This document shows, piece after piece, positions 24,268 through 32,679 of a DNA stretch of 64,000 nt. Under the pieces are notes generated by a model that was given only the letters and a program-made list of their open reading frames with translations, searched no databases and was not told where the DNA came from. Source of the DNA: Neptunicoccus cionae (GTDB taxonomy: Bacteria; Pseudomonadota; Alphaproteobacteria; Rhodobacterales; Rhodobacteraceae); NCBI RefSeq assembly GCF_002860325.1, contig NZ_PKOJ01000005.1, positions 186,001 through 250,000 on the forward strand, written 5' to 3'. How positions within the stretch are numbered: position 1 is the stretch's first letter; every line of letters begins with the position of its first letter. The translations under genes and the position numbers were made by a program.

Positions 24268-24606
24268 ATGAGCGATGAATCCACTTCATGGTTGCAAACC
24301 GCCAGTCAGAGAATGAACTGGCTGGCCGAGCGGCAGAAGGTCATCGCCGAGAACATCGCCAACTCCGATACGCCGAATTACAAGGCGCGGGATGTGGAAA
24401 GTTTCGAAAGCTATCTGTCCCAGCAAAACGATCGTACTGTCGCGGTGCGGCAAGCTGAAAATGTTTGGGGCTCGTCTATGGACAATAACACCGTCGTTCT
24501 GGAAGAGCAGTCGCTGCTCGCGGCGTCCACGTCCAGCCAGTACCGTCTGGCCTCCAAACTTTATGGCAAGGCCTACGCGATGATCTCTATGGTGAACGGG
24601 AAATAA
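24268..24606 (+). CDS. flgB: flagellar proximal rod protein FlgB
   Basis: A 112-aa proximal-rod subunit. It starts MSDESTSWLQTASQRMNWLA and continues RQKVIAENIANSDTPNYKAR, the conserved FlgB N-terminus. The start at 24268 has AAGGAC upstream; an open frame extends further but lacks an SD. It heads the flgB-flgC-fliE-fliQ-25625-flhA-fliR-flhB operon, in which most genes are separated by fewer than 15 bp. Confidence 0.93.
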   Translation: MSDESTSWLQTASQRMNWLAERQKVIAENIANSDTPNYKARDVESFESYLSQQNDRTVAVRQAENVWGSSMDNNTVVLEEQSLLAASTSSQYRLASKLYGKAYAMISMVNGK

Positions 24607-24608
24607 CC

Positions 24609-25028
24609 ATGTCTGATCTTGATAGTCTGAGCGCCATCGGGCGCACCGCCGGTTCGGCCCTGAAGGCCCAGTCCGAGCGCCTGCGGGTGATTTCCGAAAA
24701 CATCGCGAATGCAGATACTGTCGGCGCCCCAGGCGGGGATACTTATAGACGCAAAGTCGTTACTTTCGGTGAAATTCTGGACCGTGAAACAGGGGCGAAT
24801 ATGGTCGCTGTGAAAAACGTGACCCAGGACGACTCGCCGCTCCAAATGCAATACGAACCCTCTCATCCGCTGTCCAACGAAGAGGGATTTATCGAGCGTC
24901 CGAATGTGGAGCCATTGATTGAAATGGCAAATATGCGTGAGGCTGCCCGCAGTTATGAAGCAAACCTGAACATGATCGCAACGGGACGGGAAATGCGCCG
25001 CCTGACCCTGGACATGCTCGACAAATAG
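24609..25028 (+). CDS. flgC: flagellar proximal rod protein FlgC
   Basis: A 139-aa rod subunit. The N-terminus SALKAQSERLRVISENIANA and DTVGAPGGDTYRRKVVTF are FlgC hallmarks. The C-terminus has ERPNVEPLIEMANMREAARS with YEANLNMIATGREM. It starts 3 bp after flgB. Confidence 0.95.
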   Translation: MSDLDSLSAIGRTAGSALKAQSERLRVISENIANADTVGAPGGDTYRRKVVTFGEILDRETGANMVAVKNVTQDDSPLQMQYEPSHPLSNEEGFIERPNVEPLIEMANMREAARSYEANLNMIATGREMRRLTLDMLDK

Positions 25029-25039
25029 AAAGCCCTTAA

Positions 25040-25351
25040 ATGGATACTGCCTTTTCGACAGGTGCGCTGCGCGCCTATAAAATCGGCCAAACACTTACTG
25101 CCACACCCACCCCCCAGAAAACCGAACCAACCGGCCCGAGCTTTGCCGAGGTTCTTGAAAACACCGCGAAAGATACGGTTCAGGCCGTACGCGAGGGGGA
25201 CCGTGCTGCTGTAGCCGGACTGCACGGAAAACTGTCTACACAAGAGGTTGTCGAGGCAACCATGGCGATGGAAACTGCGATTGAAACCGCCGTTGCCGTG
25301 CGGGACAAAGTTGTAGGGGCCTATCAGGAAGTCCTAAGGATGACCGTCTGA
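25040..25351 (+). CDS. fliE: flagellar hook-basal body adapter FliE
   Basis: A 103-aa adapter joining the MS ring to the rod. The pattern PSFAEVLENTAKDTVQAVRE, then STQEVVEATMAMETAIETAV and VRDKVVGAYQEVLRMTV at the C-terminus, is typical of FliE. It sits between flgC and fliQ in the rod/export operon. Confidence 0.93.
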   Translation: MDTAFSTGALRAYKIGQTLTATPTPQKTEPTGPSFAEVLENTAKDTVQAVREGDRAAVAGLHGKLSTQEVVEATMAMETAIETAVAVRDKVVGAYQEVLRMTV

Positions 25352-25352
25352 T

Positions 25353-25622
25353 ATGGGCGCGACCGACATCCATGAAGTGATTATTGACACGATCTGGACC
25401 ATCCTGATTGCAGCGGGTCCGACCTTGCTGGTTGCTATGGGTGTCGGCTTGCTGATCGCGTTGTTTCAGGCGCTTACATCAGTACAGGAAATGACCCTGA
25501 CGTTTGTGCCAAAGGTGGCCGCGATTTTTGTCGCTGTGGCGATATCCCTGCCGCTCATCTATTCCGCGCTGACCAAGCTCAGCGACCAGTCATTCGACCT
25601 TATTATAAACGGAGGTTTGTAA
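25353..25622 (+). CDS. fliQ: flagellar export gate protein FliQ
   Basis: An 89-aa protein with two membrane helices of the type III export gate (TLLVAMGVGLLIALFQALTS and FVPKVAAIFVAVAISLPLIY). The SVQEMTLTFVPK stretch is the family signature. It begins 1 bp after the fliE stop. Confidence 0.95.
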   Translation: MGATDIHEVIIDTIWTILIAAGPTLLVAMGVGLLIALFQALTSVQEMTLTFVPKVAAIFVAVAISLPLIYSALTKLSDQSFDLIINGGL

Positions 25623-25624
25623 TT

Positions 25625-26074
25625 ATGCGTAGATTTCTAGCCGTTGTTTTTCTTGTTCCGCTGATCATTCCTGCGGTCGGCCACGCACAAGGGTTGTTCG
25701 CTTTCAAAGGCGCCGCACCGGCTACTGGCGGTTTTCACCAAAACTCGATCGTTACGCCGCCCGTCCAAGCCACGCTCAACGAGGTTCCATCGCTTGACGG
25801 GCCTTACGGTGACCAACTGCCAAGCCTGAGCGAACTTGGAGAGACCGAAGCCGAAACGGCAGAAGCACCCGCGGCAGCGCAACCGCAAAAGGGCACTGCC
25901 GCACCTGTGGTTTCCATGCGTCCCCGCATGAACCCCCTGCGCGAACCGGTTCGGGAAAAACGCAAGGTAAAACGGTTTATCCGCCGGCTTTTGAAACTTC
26001 CCTCTGCTCAGGAACCGCAGGCTGCGAAACGCCAGAACATTTCGAGCCTCCAAACCGGCACACCGCTTCCGTAA
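25625..26074 (+). CDS. small exported or anchored protein of unknown function between fliQ and flhA
   Basis: A 149-aa protein I do not recognise. A hydrophobic N-terminus (MRRFLAVVFLVPLIIPAVGH, then AQG) looks like a signal peptide or anchor. A Pro/Ala/Glu-rich middle follows, then a very basic stretch (VREKRKVKRFIRRLLKLPSA) near residues 109-128. It lies 2 bp after fliQ and 53 bp before flhA, inside the export-gate operon. fliO was not otherwise found; a FliO-like role (one membrane helix, basic tail) is possible but unsupported by visible motifs. Confidence 0.65.
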   Translation: MRRFLAVVFLVPLIIPAVGHAQGLFAFKGAAPATGGFHQNSIVTPPVQATLNEVPSLDGPYGDQLPSLSELGETEAETAEAPAAAQPQKGTAAPVVSMRPRMNPLREPVREKRKVKRFIRRLLKLPSAQEPQAAKRQNISSLQTGTPLP

Positions 26075-26127
26075 ATCCGGTGTCCTAACCCTCAGCCCAA
26101 TCGGGCCACAAGTCGAGAGCCCCGTCC

Positions 26128-28227
26128 ATGGCACAAGCAGACCGGCAGAAGCCGACTGTCCTTGATAGTTTCTCCGCCCGTATGGGGATCATGTCCCAGC
26201 ATCGGGATGTCACCTTTGCGATTGCTATCTGTACCGTTCTGGCGATCCTTTTTGTGCCGCTTCCGGCCATGCTTCTCGACATCGGGCTCGCGCTTTCTGT
26301 TTCCGTGTCTGTACTGGTTCTCATGGTGGCGCTTTGGGTGCGAAAACCTCTGGAATTCAGCAGCTTCCCCACGCTTTTGCTGATCGTCACCATGATGCGG
26401 CTGTCGCTGAACGTGGCCTCTTCGCGACTGATCCTTTCCGAAGGGCAGACAGGCACGGATGCGGCGGGCAACGTTATTCAGGGTATCGCCGATTTTGTGG
26501 TCGGGGGTGACTATGTCATCGGGACCGTAATGTTCTGCATCCTTGTGGCAATCAATTTTATCGTTATCACCAAAGGCTCTACCCGCATTGCAGAAGTTGC
26601 CGCGCGGTTCTCTCTGGATGCGATGCCGGGCAAGCAGATGGCTATTGATGCCGACCTTGGCGCGGGGATGATCAACGAACAGGAAGCGCGCGCGCGCCGC
26701 AAGGAAGTTGAAGACGAAAGCGGCTTTTTCGGTGCGATGGACGGTGCTGCGAAATTTGTGAGGGGCGATGCGGTTGCAGGCATTATCATCACCCTGATCA
26801 ATGTGGTCGGCGGCATCCTCATCGGCATTACCCGCCACGGAATGAATGTGTCCGATGCGCTGCACAATTTTACGGTCCTGACGATTGGCGACGGACTTGT
26901 TACACAGATCCCTGCCCTGATCGTTTCGATTGCCGCAGGGATTATTGTCACCAAAGGCGCCACGGTCGGGGCCGCAAACGAGGCTGTGACCACCCAGCTT
27001 TCGGGCAATCCCAAAGCGATGTTTGTCGCGGCGGCGCTTACCTTTCTTATGGGCCTGTTGCCGGGCTTTCCATTCCTGCTGTTTGCGGTTGTGGCTGCGG
27101 TTCTGGTGGCGTTCGGTCTTTATTCCCGCGAAACCCAAAGGGCCGATCTGGCCACTGCGGCGGAAGTGGAAAAGACCGAAGCCGCGAAAGAAGCTGTCGA
27201 ACCCGAAGCCACTGCCGGTATCGACACTGTAACGCTGGAGATGGGGCGCAGCCTTATCGTAATGCTGAACAACGACACAGCCGCCCTGCCCGGCAAGATC
27301 AAAAGCTTGCGGGACATGTTCCAGCGCGAGTACGGTTTCCTGCTCCCGCCTGTGCGGATCAAGGACGGCGATATTTCCAACAGCAAAGGATATGTTGTTA
27401 AGGTTCAAGGGGTTGAGGTGGCCGAAGGGGAACTGCGCCCGGGCAGCCGCTTGGTGATTGATCCGGCGGGTGAAGGCACAATGCTCTCCGGCGAGCGGGT
27501 CAAGGAGCCAACCTTCGGCCTGCCCGCCGTCTGGATCGACACCGCCTCTGCACCCGAAGCGGAAGCCGCCGGTTTTACCGTGGTTGACCCTGAAAGCGTG
27601 ATCGTCACTCATCTGACCGAGACGCTGAAAGAGAACATGCCCGAAATGATGACATACGGTGTTGCACGGGAACTGATGAACAGTCTCGATCCGGCCTATC
27701 GCAAGCTCATTCAGGACATCTCTACCCCGACGCCTGTGATCCTGTTCCGCAATGTGTTGCGCAAGCTGCTGTCCGAAAGGGTGTCTATCCGCAACCTGCC
27801 CCTGATCGCAGAATCCATCGCAGAGGCCTCTACAGCCACGACAAATGCAACACTTGTGGCCGAACAGGTCCGCAAGGCCCTGTCTGCGCAGATTTGCAAA
27901 TCACAGGAAGGGGCGGACGGGTTTATCCAGACGATTACGCTTGGCGGGACTTGGGAACAGGAATTTGCCAGCACAGTAAAGGTACAGGGCGACGATACAA
28001 CCTGCACAATGCCACCCGCCAAAGTGCAGGAATTTGGCCGTGCCGCCCGCGGTGTGCTTCAGGCTTATGCGGCAAAGGACGAATGGCCCGCTCTGGTTGT
28101 CAGCCCCGAATACCGCCCGATTATACGGTCCATGCTGGAACGGATCGCGCCAATGACCCCCATTCTGTCATTCTCGGAAATCCACTGGAAGGCCAAACTG
28201 AAAACCGTCGCGCAGATCGGCGAATAG
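26128..28227 (+). CDS. flhA: flagellar export gate protein FlhA
   Basis: A 699-aa core of the type III export gate. The N-terminal half has about eight membrane segments and the FHIPEP-family block VRKPLEFSSFPTLLLIVTMM with RLSLNVASSRLIL. The cytoplasmic FPIL-type loop follows (LDAMPGKQMAIDADLGAGMI). The C-terminal cytoplasmic domain (about 370-699) binds chaperones and nonameric-ring partners (VILFRNVLRKLLSERVSIRN). Its length is standard for the family. Confidence 0.97.
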   Translation: MAQADRQKPTVLDSFSARMGIMSQHRDVTFAIAICTVLAILFVPLPAMLLDIGLALSVSVSVLVLMVALWVRKPLEFSSFPTLLLIVTMMRLSLNVASSRLILSEGQTGTDAAGNVIQGIADFVVGGDYVIGTVMFCILVAINFIVITKGSTRIAEVAARFSLDAMPGKQMAIDADLGAGMINEQEARARRKEVEDESGFFGAMDGAAKFVRGDAVAGIIITLINVVGGILIGITRHGMNVSDALHNFTVLTIGDGLVTQIPALIVSIAAGIIVTKGATVGAANEAVTTQLSGNPKAMFVAAALTFLMGLLPGFPFLLFAVVAAVLVAFGLYSRETQRADLATAAEVEKTEAAKEAVEPEATAGIDTVTLEMGRSLIVMLNNDTAALPGKIKSLRDMFQREYGFLLPPVRIKDGDISNSKGYVVKVQGVEVAEGELRPGSRLVIDPAGEGTMLSGERVKEPTFGLPAVWIDTASAPEAEAAGFTVVDPESVIVTHLTETLKENMPEMMTYGVARELMNSLDPAYRKLIQDISTPTPVILFRNVLRKLLSERVSIRNLPLIAESIAEASTATTNATLVAEQVRKALSAQICKSQEGADGFIQTITLGGTWEQEFASTVKVQGDDTTCTMPPAKVQEFGRAARGVLQAYAAKDEWPALVVSPEYRPIIRSMLERIAPMTPILSFSEIHWKAKLKTVAQIGE

Positions 28228-28229
28228 GT

Positions 28230-28991
28230 ATGGGCGGCGGGTTCATCGCACAACTGACCGAGAGCTGGGTGCTGATGACCGCACTTATCTTTGCCCGTAT
28301 CGGTACGGCAGTCCTGCTGCTTCCGGGATTTGGTGAAACCCAGATTCCGCCGCGTTTCAAGATCAGCCTCGGAATCGCGCTGTCCCTTGCGCTGATGCCT
28401 GCCCTTCCGGTTTTGGAAGCGCCTGACGTTACCACGGCTTTCGTCCTGCTGCTGGCCCTTGAGGTGCTGGTCGGGGTGTTTATCGGGATCGGCGCCCGCT
28501 TGTTTATGGCCGCTTTCCACATTCTGGGCGCGCTTATCGGTTTCGCAGCCGGCCTGAGCAACTCTCTGGCACCTTATCAGGGCAGCCCCGAGAGCGGATC
28601 GACCATATCGACCCTGCTGACCTTTGGCGCGGTCGCCTGTATCTTTCTGACCAACACCCACCATGTTTTCCTGACAGGACTTATGCGCTCTTATGCGATT
28701 CTGCCCCCCGGCCAGATCATAATCGGGGATCTGGCCGATCAGATCGCACGGATTGGGGGTGGTGCGTTCTACATCGCCGCCACATTGGGTGCTTCCTTTT
28801 TCGCATTAAGCCTGCTGCTGAACCTCGGTATGGGGCTGGCCAATCGGGTCATGCCGGCAATGCAGGTGTTTTTTGTTGCCGGTCCCGGATTGATCATTGC
28901 CGGGCTTGGTCTGCTCGCCATCACCGCTCCGGCCATCATGATTTACCAGAACGAACAGCTTTCGTTGTGGTTTGAAACGCTGGTCCGCTAG
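28230..28991 (+). CDS. fliR: flagellar export gate protein FliR
   Basis: A 253-aa export-gate membrane protein with about six membrane helices. The ATG at 28230, 2 bp after the flhA stop, gives MGGGFIAQLTESWVLMTALI followed by FARIGTAVLLLPGFGETQIP, matching the FliR N-terminus. It ends LSLWFETLVR. It is followed after 2 bp by flhB, the usual fliR-flhB pair. Confidence 0.94.
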   Translation: MGGGFIAQLTESWVLMTALIFARIGTAVLLLPGFGETQIPPRFKISLGIALSLALMPALPVLEAPDVTTAFVLLLALEVLVGVFIGIGARLFMAAFHILGALIGFAAGLSNSLAPYQGSPESGSTISTLLTFGAVACIFLTNTHHVFLTGLMRSYAILPPGQIIIGDLADQIARIGGGAFYIAATLGASFFALSLLLNLGMGLANRVMPAMQVFFVAGPGLIIAGLGLLAITAPAIMIYQNEQLSLWFETLVR

Positions 28992-28993
28992 GG

Positions 28994-30124
28994 ATGGCAG
29001 AACCGGAAGACGATGGCTCCAAGACCGAACAGGCCACGGAACAGAAGCTGCGCAAAGCCCGCGAAAAAGGCGATGTGCCGATTTCCAAAGAGGTCGGCCA
29101 CCTGTTGATTTATGGGGCATTGCTCGCGGCAATCGGGTTGTTTTTGCCCCAGCAGGCTGCTGTCGGGGCAGTCGCGCTCGGATCGCTGTTCGACCTTGCC
29201 GCCTCCATGGAAATCGGCTCCGGCCTCACTGCAATCCATGATCTGCGAACGGCGCTCGTTTCCCCGGTCCGGCAGGCAACAATTATCGGCGCGGGCGTAC
29301 TTGGGATCATGCTTGCCGCCGCCATGCTTTCGGGTCTGTTGCAAGGTCCCTTTGTGGTATCCAAGGAAAGAATCACGCCGAAGCCGAACAAGATTTCTCC
29401 CCTTTCTGGTATAAAAAGGATCTTCGGCGTCAACAATCTGGTGGAATTTGGCAAGAGTTTTATCAAACTTGTGCTGGTCGGAATCCTTGTTGCAATCATC
29501 GCCCAAAGCGTGGTGAGCGCGATGGTTCCCGGGGGGCTTATGCTGCCGGAGTATCTGCCTGAGATGCTTACCAAACAGTCGTCGCTTATGCTCGCGTGGA
29601 TTGTGCTTTTGATGATCCCGATCACACTGGCCGATATTGCGTGGAAACGATACCGGCACGCCCAGAAACAGCGCATGTCGCTTAAAGAGGTGCGGGATGA
29701 TCTCAAGGACGCCGAAGGCGATCCCCTGATCAAGGCCAAACGGGATATGATCCGGCGTCAAAGGGCCCGCATCCGTATGCAGAAAACAGTTCCCACCGCC
29801 ACTCTGGTGATCACCAACCCGACCCATTACGCCGTCGCCCTGCGCTATGAACGGGGTAAGGACACTGCCCCTGTTTGCGTCGCGAAAGGCACCGATCTTG
29901 TGGCGGCGAACATCCGCAAACTGGCCTACGCCCACGAAGTTCCCGTTCTCGAAAGCCGCGAACTGGCCCGCGCGCTTCACGCCACCTGTGATTTTGACCA
30001 GACGATCCCCGAAGCCCATTGGGCAGAGGTAGCGCAGCTTGTGTCTTTCGTTCTGGATCTGAAAAAGAAAATCCGCCGCAAACCACCGGCCGGTGCCAGT
30101 CTGCGCCATCTGGAAGACGAGTAA
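28994..30124 (+). CDS. flhB: flagellar export switch protein FlhB
   Basis: A 376-aa protein with four N-terminal membrane helices and a cytoplasmic C-terminal domain that self-cleaves to switch export substrate class. The start AEPEDDGSKTEQATEQKLRK with AREKGDVPISKEV is the family signature. The autocleavage motif NPTH is at about residues 275-278 (TNPTHYAVALRYERG). It ends the flgB-to-flhB operon, 4 bp before the convergent motE. Confidence 0.97.
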   Translation: MAEPEDDGSKTEQATEQKLRKAREKGDVPISKEVGHLLIYGALLAAIGLFLPQQAAVGAVALGSLFDLAASMEIGSGLTAIHDLRTALVSPVRQATIIGAGVLGIMLAAAMLSGLLQGPFVVSKERITPKPNKISPLSGIKRIFGVNNLVEFGKSFIKLVLVGILVAIIAQSVVSAMVPGGLMLPEYLPEMLTKQSSLMLAWIVLLMIPITLADIAWKRYRHAQKQRMSLKEVRDDLKDAEGDPLIKAKRDMIRRQRARIRMQKTVPTATLVITNPTHYAVALRYERGKDTAPVCVAKGTDLVAANIRKLAYAHEVPVLESRELARALHATCDFDQTIPEAHWAEVAQLVSFVLDLKKKIRRKPPAGASLRHLEDE

Positions 30125-30128
30125 CCCC

Positions 30129-30743
30129 TTAATCCAGTGTAATATTAACCAGTTTCTGATCGCCCGGTAGGCGGGAGCGTTCCAGAATGATCGTTGAAAT
30201 TGCCCTTGCCCGCGTCGGCTGCATCAGGGCAATGATCGGGCCGGAATTGCGCGGCTCCATTGCAGAGAGCACCAGCACCGCCACCTCGATTCCAGCTTCA
30301 TTCATGATGGTTGCAGCCTGAACAGGTTTCATGGCCTTATAGATATCCACAAGACGCGCCACATCGTCCGTGTTTTCCCGCACCGACCGGCTGAGCAGGT
30401 GGTCCAGTTCGTTTTTGAGCGCGGTCAGTTCGGCAGCTTTGGCATCAAGTGTGCTCTGCGCGAGCGCGATTGTCGCTTCCCGCTCGTCCAGTTGCTGCTT
30501 CCTTTGCGCCAGCCTGTCCCGCTCCATTGCGATCGCCACCAGAAGTTCTTCCGGCGTTGCGGGGGCAGCCTCTGCTCCGCTCTGCTCAACCGGTTCGCTT
30601 TCGGCCACCGTTTCCGGTTCCGCTTCCTCTGCCGCCTTTGCCTGAGCAGGGCTGGCACGGAAGGCATCATAAATGGCGGCCCCCTTAAAGCTGGAGAGCC
30701 CCGCAATGATGATAACAGTTGCGGTCAGCTTCTTGCCCATCAC
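30129..30743 (-). CDS. motE: MotE-type flagellar chaperone (MgtE-N-like)
   Basis: A 204-aa protein with one N-terminal membrane segment (LTATVIIIAGLSSFKGAAIY), an acidic Pro/Ala/Glu linker, a long coiled coil (RDRLAQRKQQLDEREATIAL) and a C-terminal MgtE-N-like domain (VDIYKAMKPVQAATIMNEAG, ALMQPTRARAISTIILERSR). This is the MotE arrangement, known to support stator protein folding in alphaproteobacteria. It is the last gene of fliL-fliM-30740-motE and overlaps the previous gene by 4 bp. Confidence 0.82.
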   Translation of the reverse strand: MMGKKLTATVIIIAGLSSFKGAAIYDAFRASPAQAKAAEEAEPETVAESEPVEQSGAEAAPATPEELLVAIAMERDRLAQRKQQLDEREATIALAQSTLDAKAAELTALKNELDHLLSRSVRENTDDVARLVDIYKAMKPVQAATIMNEAGIEVAVLVLSAMEPRNSGPIIALMQPTRARAISTIILERSRLPGDQKLVNITLD

Positions 30744-31027
30744 TTCACCTCTTTTCCAAAGGCTTTATAGAATATCCGCGACAGATCCTCTTCTTCGGCA
30801 GCCTCGGGCTGCTTGCCGCCAGCGCGCGTGGTCTCGTCAAGCTGGACGCTGAAATTGCTTAGGCTTTCTTTGTGCTTGGCAATCGCAGCTTCGTAGGCTT
30901 CCAAGGTTGGTCCAACCTCCAGAAGTGCGGCGCGCAGCCTGTCAATCTTGCGGTTCAGCCGGATAACAAAGATACCAAGCGCAATCAAAAGGACCAGCAG
31001 GACGCCGTTTACGATCAGATCGTTCAT
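30740..31027 (-). CDS. DUF6468-type small membrane protein of the fliL-fliM operon
   Basis: A 95-aa protein with one N-terminal membrane helix (LIVNGVLLVLLIALGIFVIR) followed by a charged helical region (NRKIDRLRAALLEVGPTLEA). Small proteins of this type occur between fliM and motE in alphaproteobacterial flagellar operons (DUF6468). The molecular role is unknown. It overlaps fliM and motE by 4 bp each, so translation is coupled. Confidence 0.7.
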   Translation of the reverse strand: MNDLIVNGVLLVLLIALGIFVIRLNRKIDRLRAALLEVGPTLEAYEAAIAKHKESLSNFSVQLDETTRAGGKQPEAAEEEDLSRIFYKAFGKEVK

Positions 31028-32016
31028 TCTTCACGCCCCTCCGCATCCGGCTGCTGGATTCCAAGGGTATCAGCCTCAGTCGGGTTCAGATCGCCCCCTT
31101 CGATCTCACGCACGACCCGGAAACCAACGCGCCCGCCTTTGTGTTTACCCGCATACCCCTGAAAAACCGGAATACCCGAGCAGATTATGCTGATTTCCTT
31201 GTCTTCGGAGACACCAAGATCAATGACTGTTCCCGGTTTCCATTCAAGAATATCAACCAGTGGAATACTCAACTGGTGCACCCGTGCGGTAACCTTGACG
31301 CTGGAACCGTTGATCGTGCTCAGGATATGCTCACGCCAGGATTTATCCCCGCCCAGCTTGTCCCCGAGAAACACTTTGGAGAATTTATCCTGCACAGGCT
31401 CTAGGGTTGCCATGGGAATTATGATCGAAAAACTGCCCTTGCACGGACCGATCTCGACAGACATCTTCCCTACGGCACAAGGGGTTTTACCACCTTGCAT
31501 TGCCGCCATTTGCTGGGGTGTTTCCATTGTATCCAGCAGAAAGCGCGCCTCGGTCAGGCGGGACACATTCGCAGAGAAATCGGTAAGAACAACTTCGACA
31601 AGCTGGCGCGCGATGTGGCGCTCTATCACGGACACAGGACGTTTCGGGGCGGAATCAGGGCGCGGCGTCCCGCCCATTTGCAACTCCAGCGCAGAAAAGA
31701 TCATTCCACTGTCGAGACTGATTGCAAAACTGCCGTCCCATGGCTTTGCCTCTACGTTCGCGCAAATGCCAAACGGATCGAGTTCGCCTGCAACGTCTTC
31801 CCAGCTCCGGTATTCCACCTTGTCAAAATGGATGTCGCACAGGAATGCAGCCTTGGATTTGAACGCAGATACGAGCGATACAGCCATCCGTGCGAAAATG
31901 ATGTCCAACATCGGCAGTTCGACAATACCGGCAGACGCCTGAGAGATCAGCTCTTCCTGAATAGAGCGGGTCATCTCGGAATCGGTCTCTGGTAATGCGG
32001 TCGTGTTGGCTTGCAT
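31024..32016 (-). CDS. fliM: flagellar motor switch protein FliM
   Basis: A 330-aa C-ring switch protein. The middle CheC-like domain (about 40-215) contains LDSGMIFSALELQMGGTPRP and SVIERHIARQLVEVVLTDFS. The C-terminal SpoA domain includes VTARVHQLSIPLVDILEWKP and GTVIDLG. The N-terminal CheY-binding LSQ-type motif is not obvious (it begins MQANTTALPETDSEMTRSIQ), which may reflect divergence. It lies 13 bp downstream of fliL. Confidence 0.9.
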   Translation of the reverse strand: MQANTTALPETDSEMTRSIQEELISQASAGIVELPMLDIIFARMAVSLVSAFKSKAAFLCDIHFDKVEYRSWEDVAGELDPFGICANVEAKPWDGSFAISLDSGMIFSALELQMGGTPRPDSAPKRPVSVIERHIARQLVEVVLTDFSANVSRLTEARFLLDTMETPQQMAAMQGGKTPCAVGKMSVEIGPCKGSFSIIIPMATLEPVQDKFSKVFLGDKLGGDKSWREHILSTINGSSVKVTARVHQLSIPLVDILEWKPGTVIDLGVSEDKEISIICSGIPVFQGYAGKHKGGRVGFRVVREIEGGDLNPTEADTLGIQQPDAEGREE

Positions 32017-32029
32017 TCGTTTTCTTTCG

Positions 32030-32506
32030 TTATTGAATCACGAAATCCTGAAAGAGGATACGTGAAACCGTGCGGTCTTCAAGCCGTGCGGCGGCGCGGC
32101 GTTTCAACTCGCTGCGCATGATGCTCATGCCCGCGCTGCCAGACACGTCGCGCACGGACAGTTGAGACAGATATTCGACGAAACTGTCCCGCAGAAGGGC
32201 TTTCATCTCGTCCGCGGACAATCCGTCTTCGGAATCGGTTTCTTCCAGCAGCACAATCGGGTTGACCAGCAAATGCCGCTGGATGCCGCCACTTCCGGCC
32301 TGAAGGGAAAGGGTAATCCGGCCAACATCCACCTGCACCATATTAACCTTCTCGACAACCTCAACCTTTTCGGTTTGGGTCGGGGTAAGCGTTTTATAGG
32401 CGAAAACACCCGCAACAGCCCCGGCAACAAAACCCGCCAGAAGCAAAACAGCAATCAGTTTCATGCCCTTACCGCTCTTGGCGACGTCCGGTGGTGAATC
32501 AGTCAT
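32030..32506 (-). CDS. fliL: flagellar basal-body-associated protein FliL
   Basis: A 158-aa single-pass protein around the stator. The membrane segment is LIAVLLLAGFVAGAVAGVFA, near residues 17-36. The periplasmic domain contains GIQRHLLVNPIVLLEE and ends with RAAARLEDRTVSRILFQDFV, close to the FliL C-terminal pattern. It is first in the leftward operon fliL-fliM-30740-motE, with the TTGCGAAAAA motif 24 bp upstream. Confidence 0.88.
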   Translation of the reverse strand: MTDSPPDVAKSGKGMKLIAVLLLAGFVAGAVAGVFAYKTLTPTQTEKVEVVEKVNMVQVDVGRITLSLQAGSGGIQRHLLVNPIVLLEETDSEDGLSADEMKALLRDSFVEYLSQLSVRDVSGSAGMSIMRSELKRRAAARLEDRTVSRILFQDFVIQ

Positions 32507-32530
32507 GAAAAAGGGCCCAGCACGTTTAGA

Positions 32531-32540
32531 TTTTTCGCAA
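32531..32540 (-). promoter_or_regulatory. flagellar-cluster motif TTGCGAAAAA, copy 8 (fliL operon)
   Basis: On the leftward strand ACATTTGCGAAAAATCTAAA ends 24 bp before the fliL ATG, in the divergent fliL/fliF region. Confidence 0.6.
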
Positions 32541-32586
32541 ATGTATCGTACTCGGCACCCAAAGGAAAGCGCCCCAAGACCGTGCG

Positions 32587-32648
32587 TATGCGAATAAACA
32601 ACTTGTAGCTGTAGGGCTTAAAGAATATTATTTTTTCTAAATTCGCAA
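32587..32648. promoter_or_regulatory. motif variants in the fliL/fliF divergent region
   Basis: TATGCGAATAAAC (rightward, from 32587) faces fliF, and TTGCGAATTT (leftward, 32639-32648) is a weaker copy facing fliL. Both keep TGCGAA. No exact rightward copy precedes fliF. Confidence 0.4.
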
Positions 32649-32679
32649 ATGTATCCGCTCCGAAAAAGTCAGTAAAACT

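Noticed and set aside
26092-27612. Leftward 506-codon frame opposite flhA
   Set aside because: His/Arg/Gly-rich antisense reading of flhA with no family features.
28988-30109. Leftward 373-codon frame opposite flhB
   Set aside because: Antisense shadow of flhB; composition atypical and no motifs.
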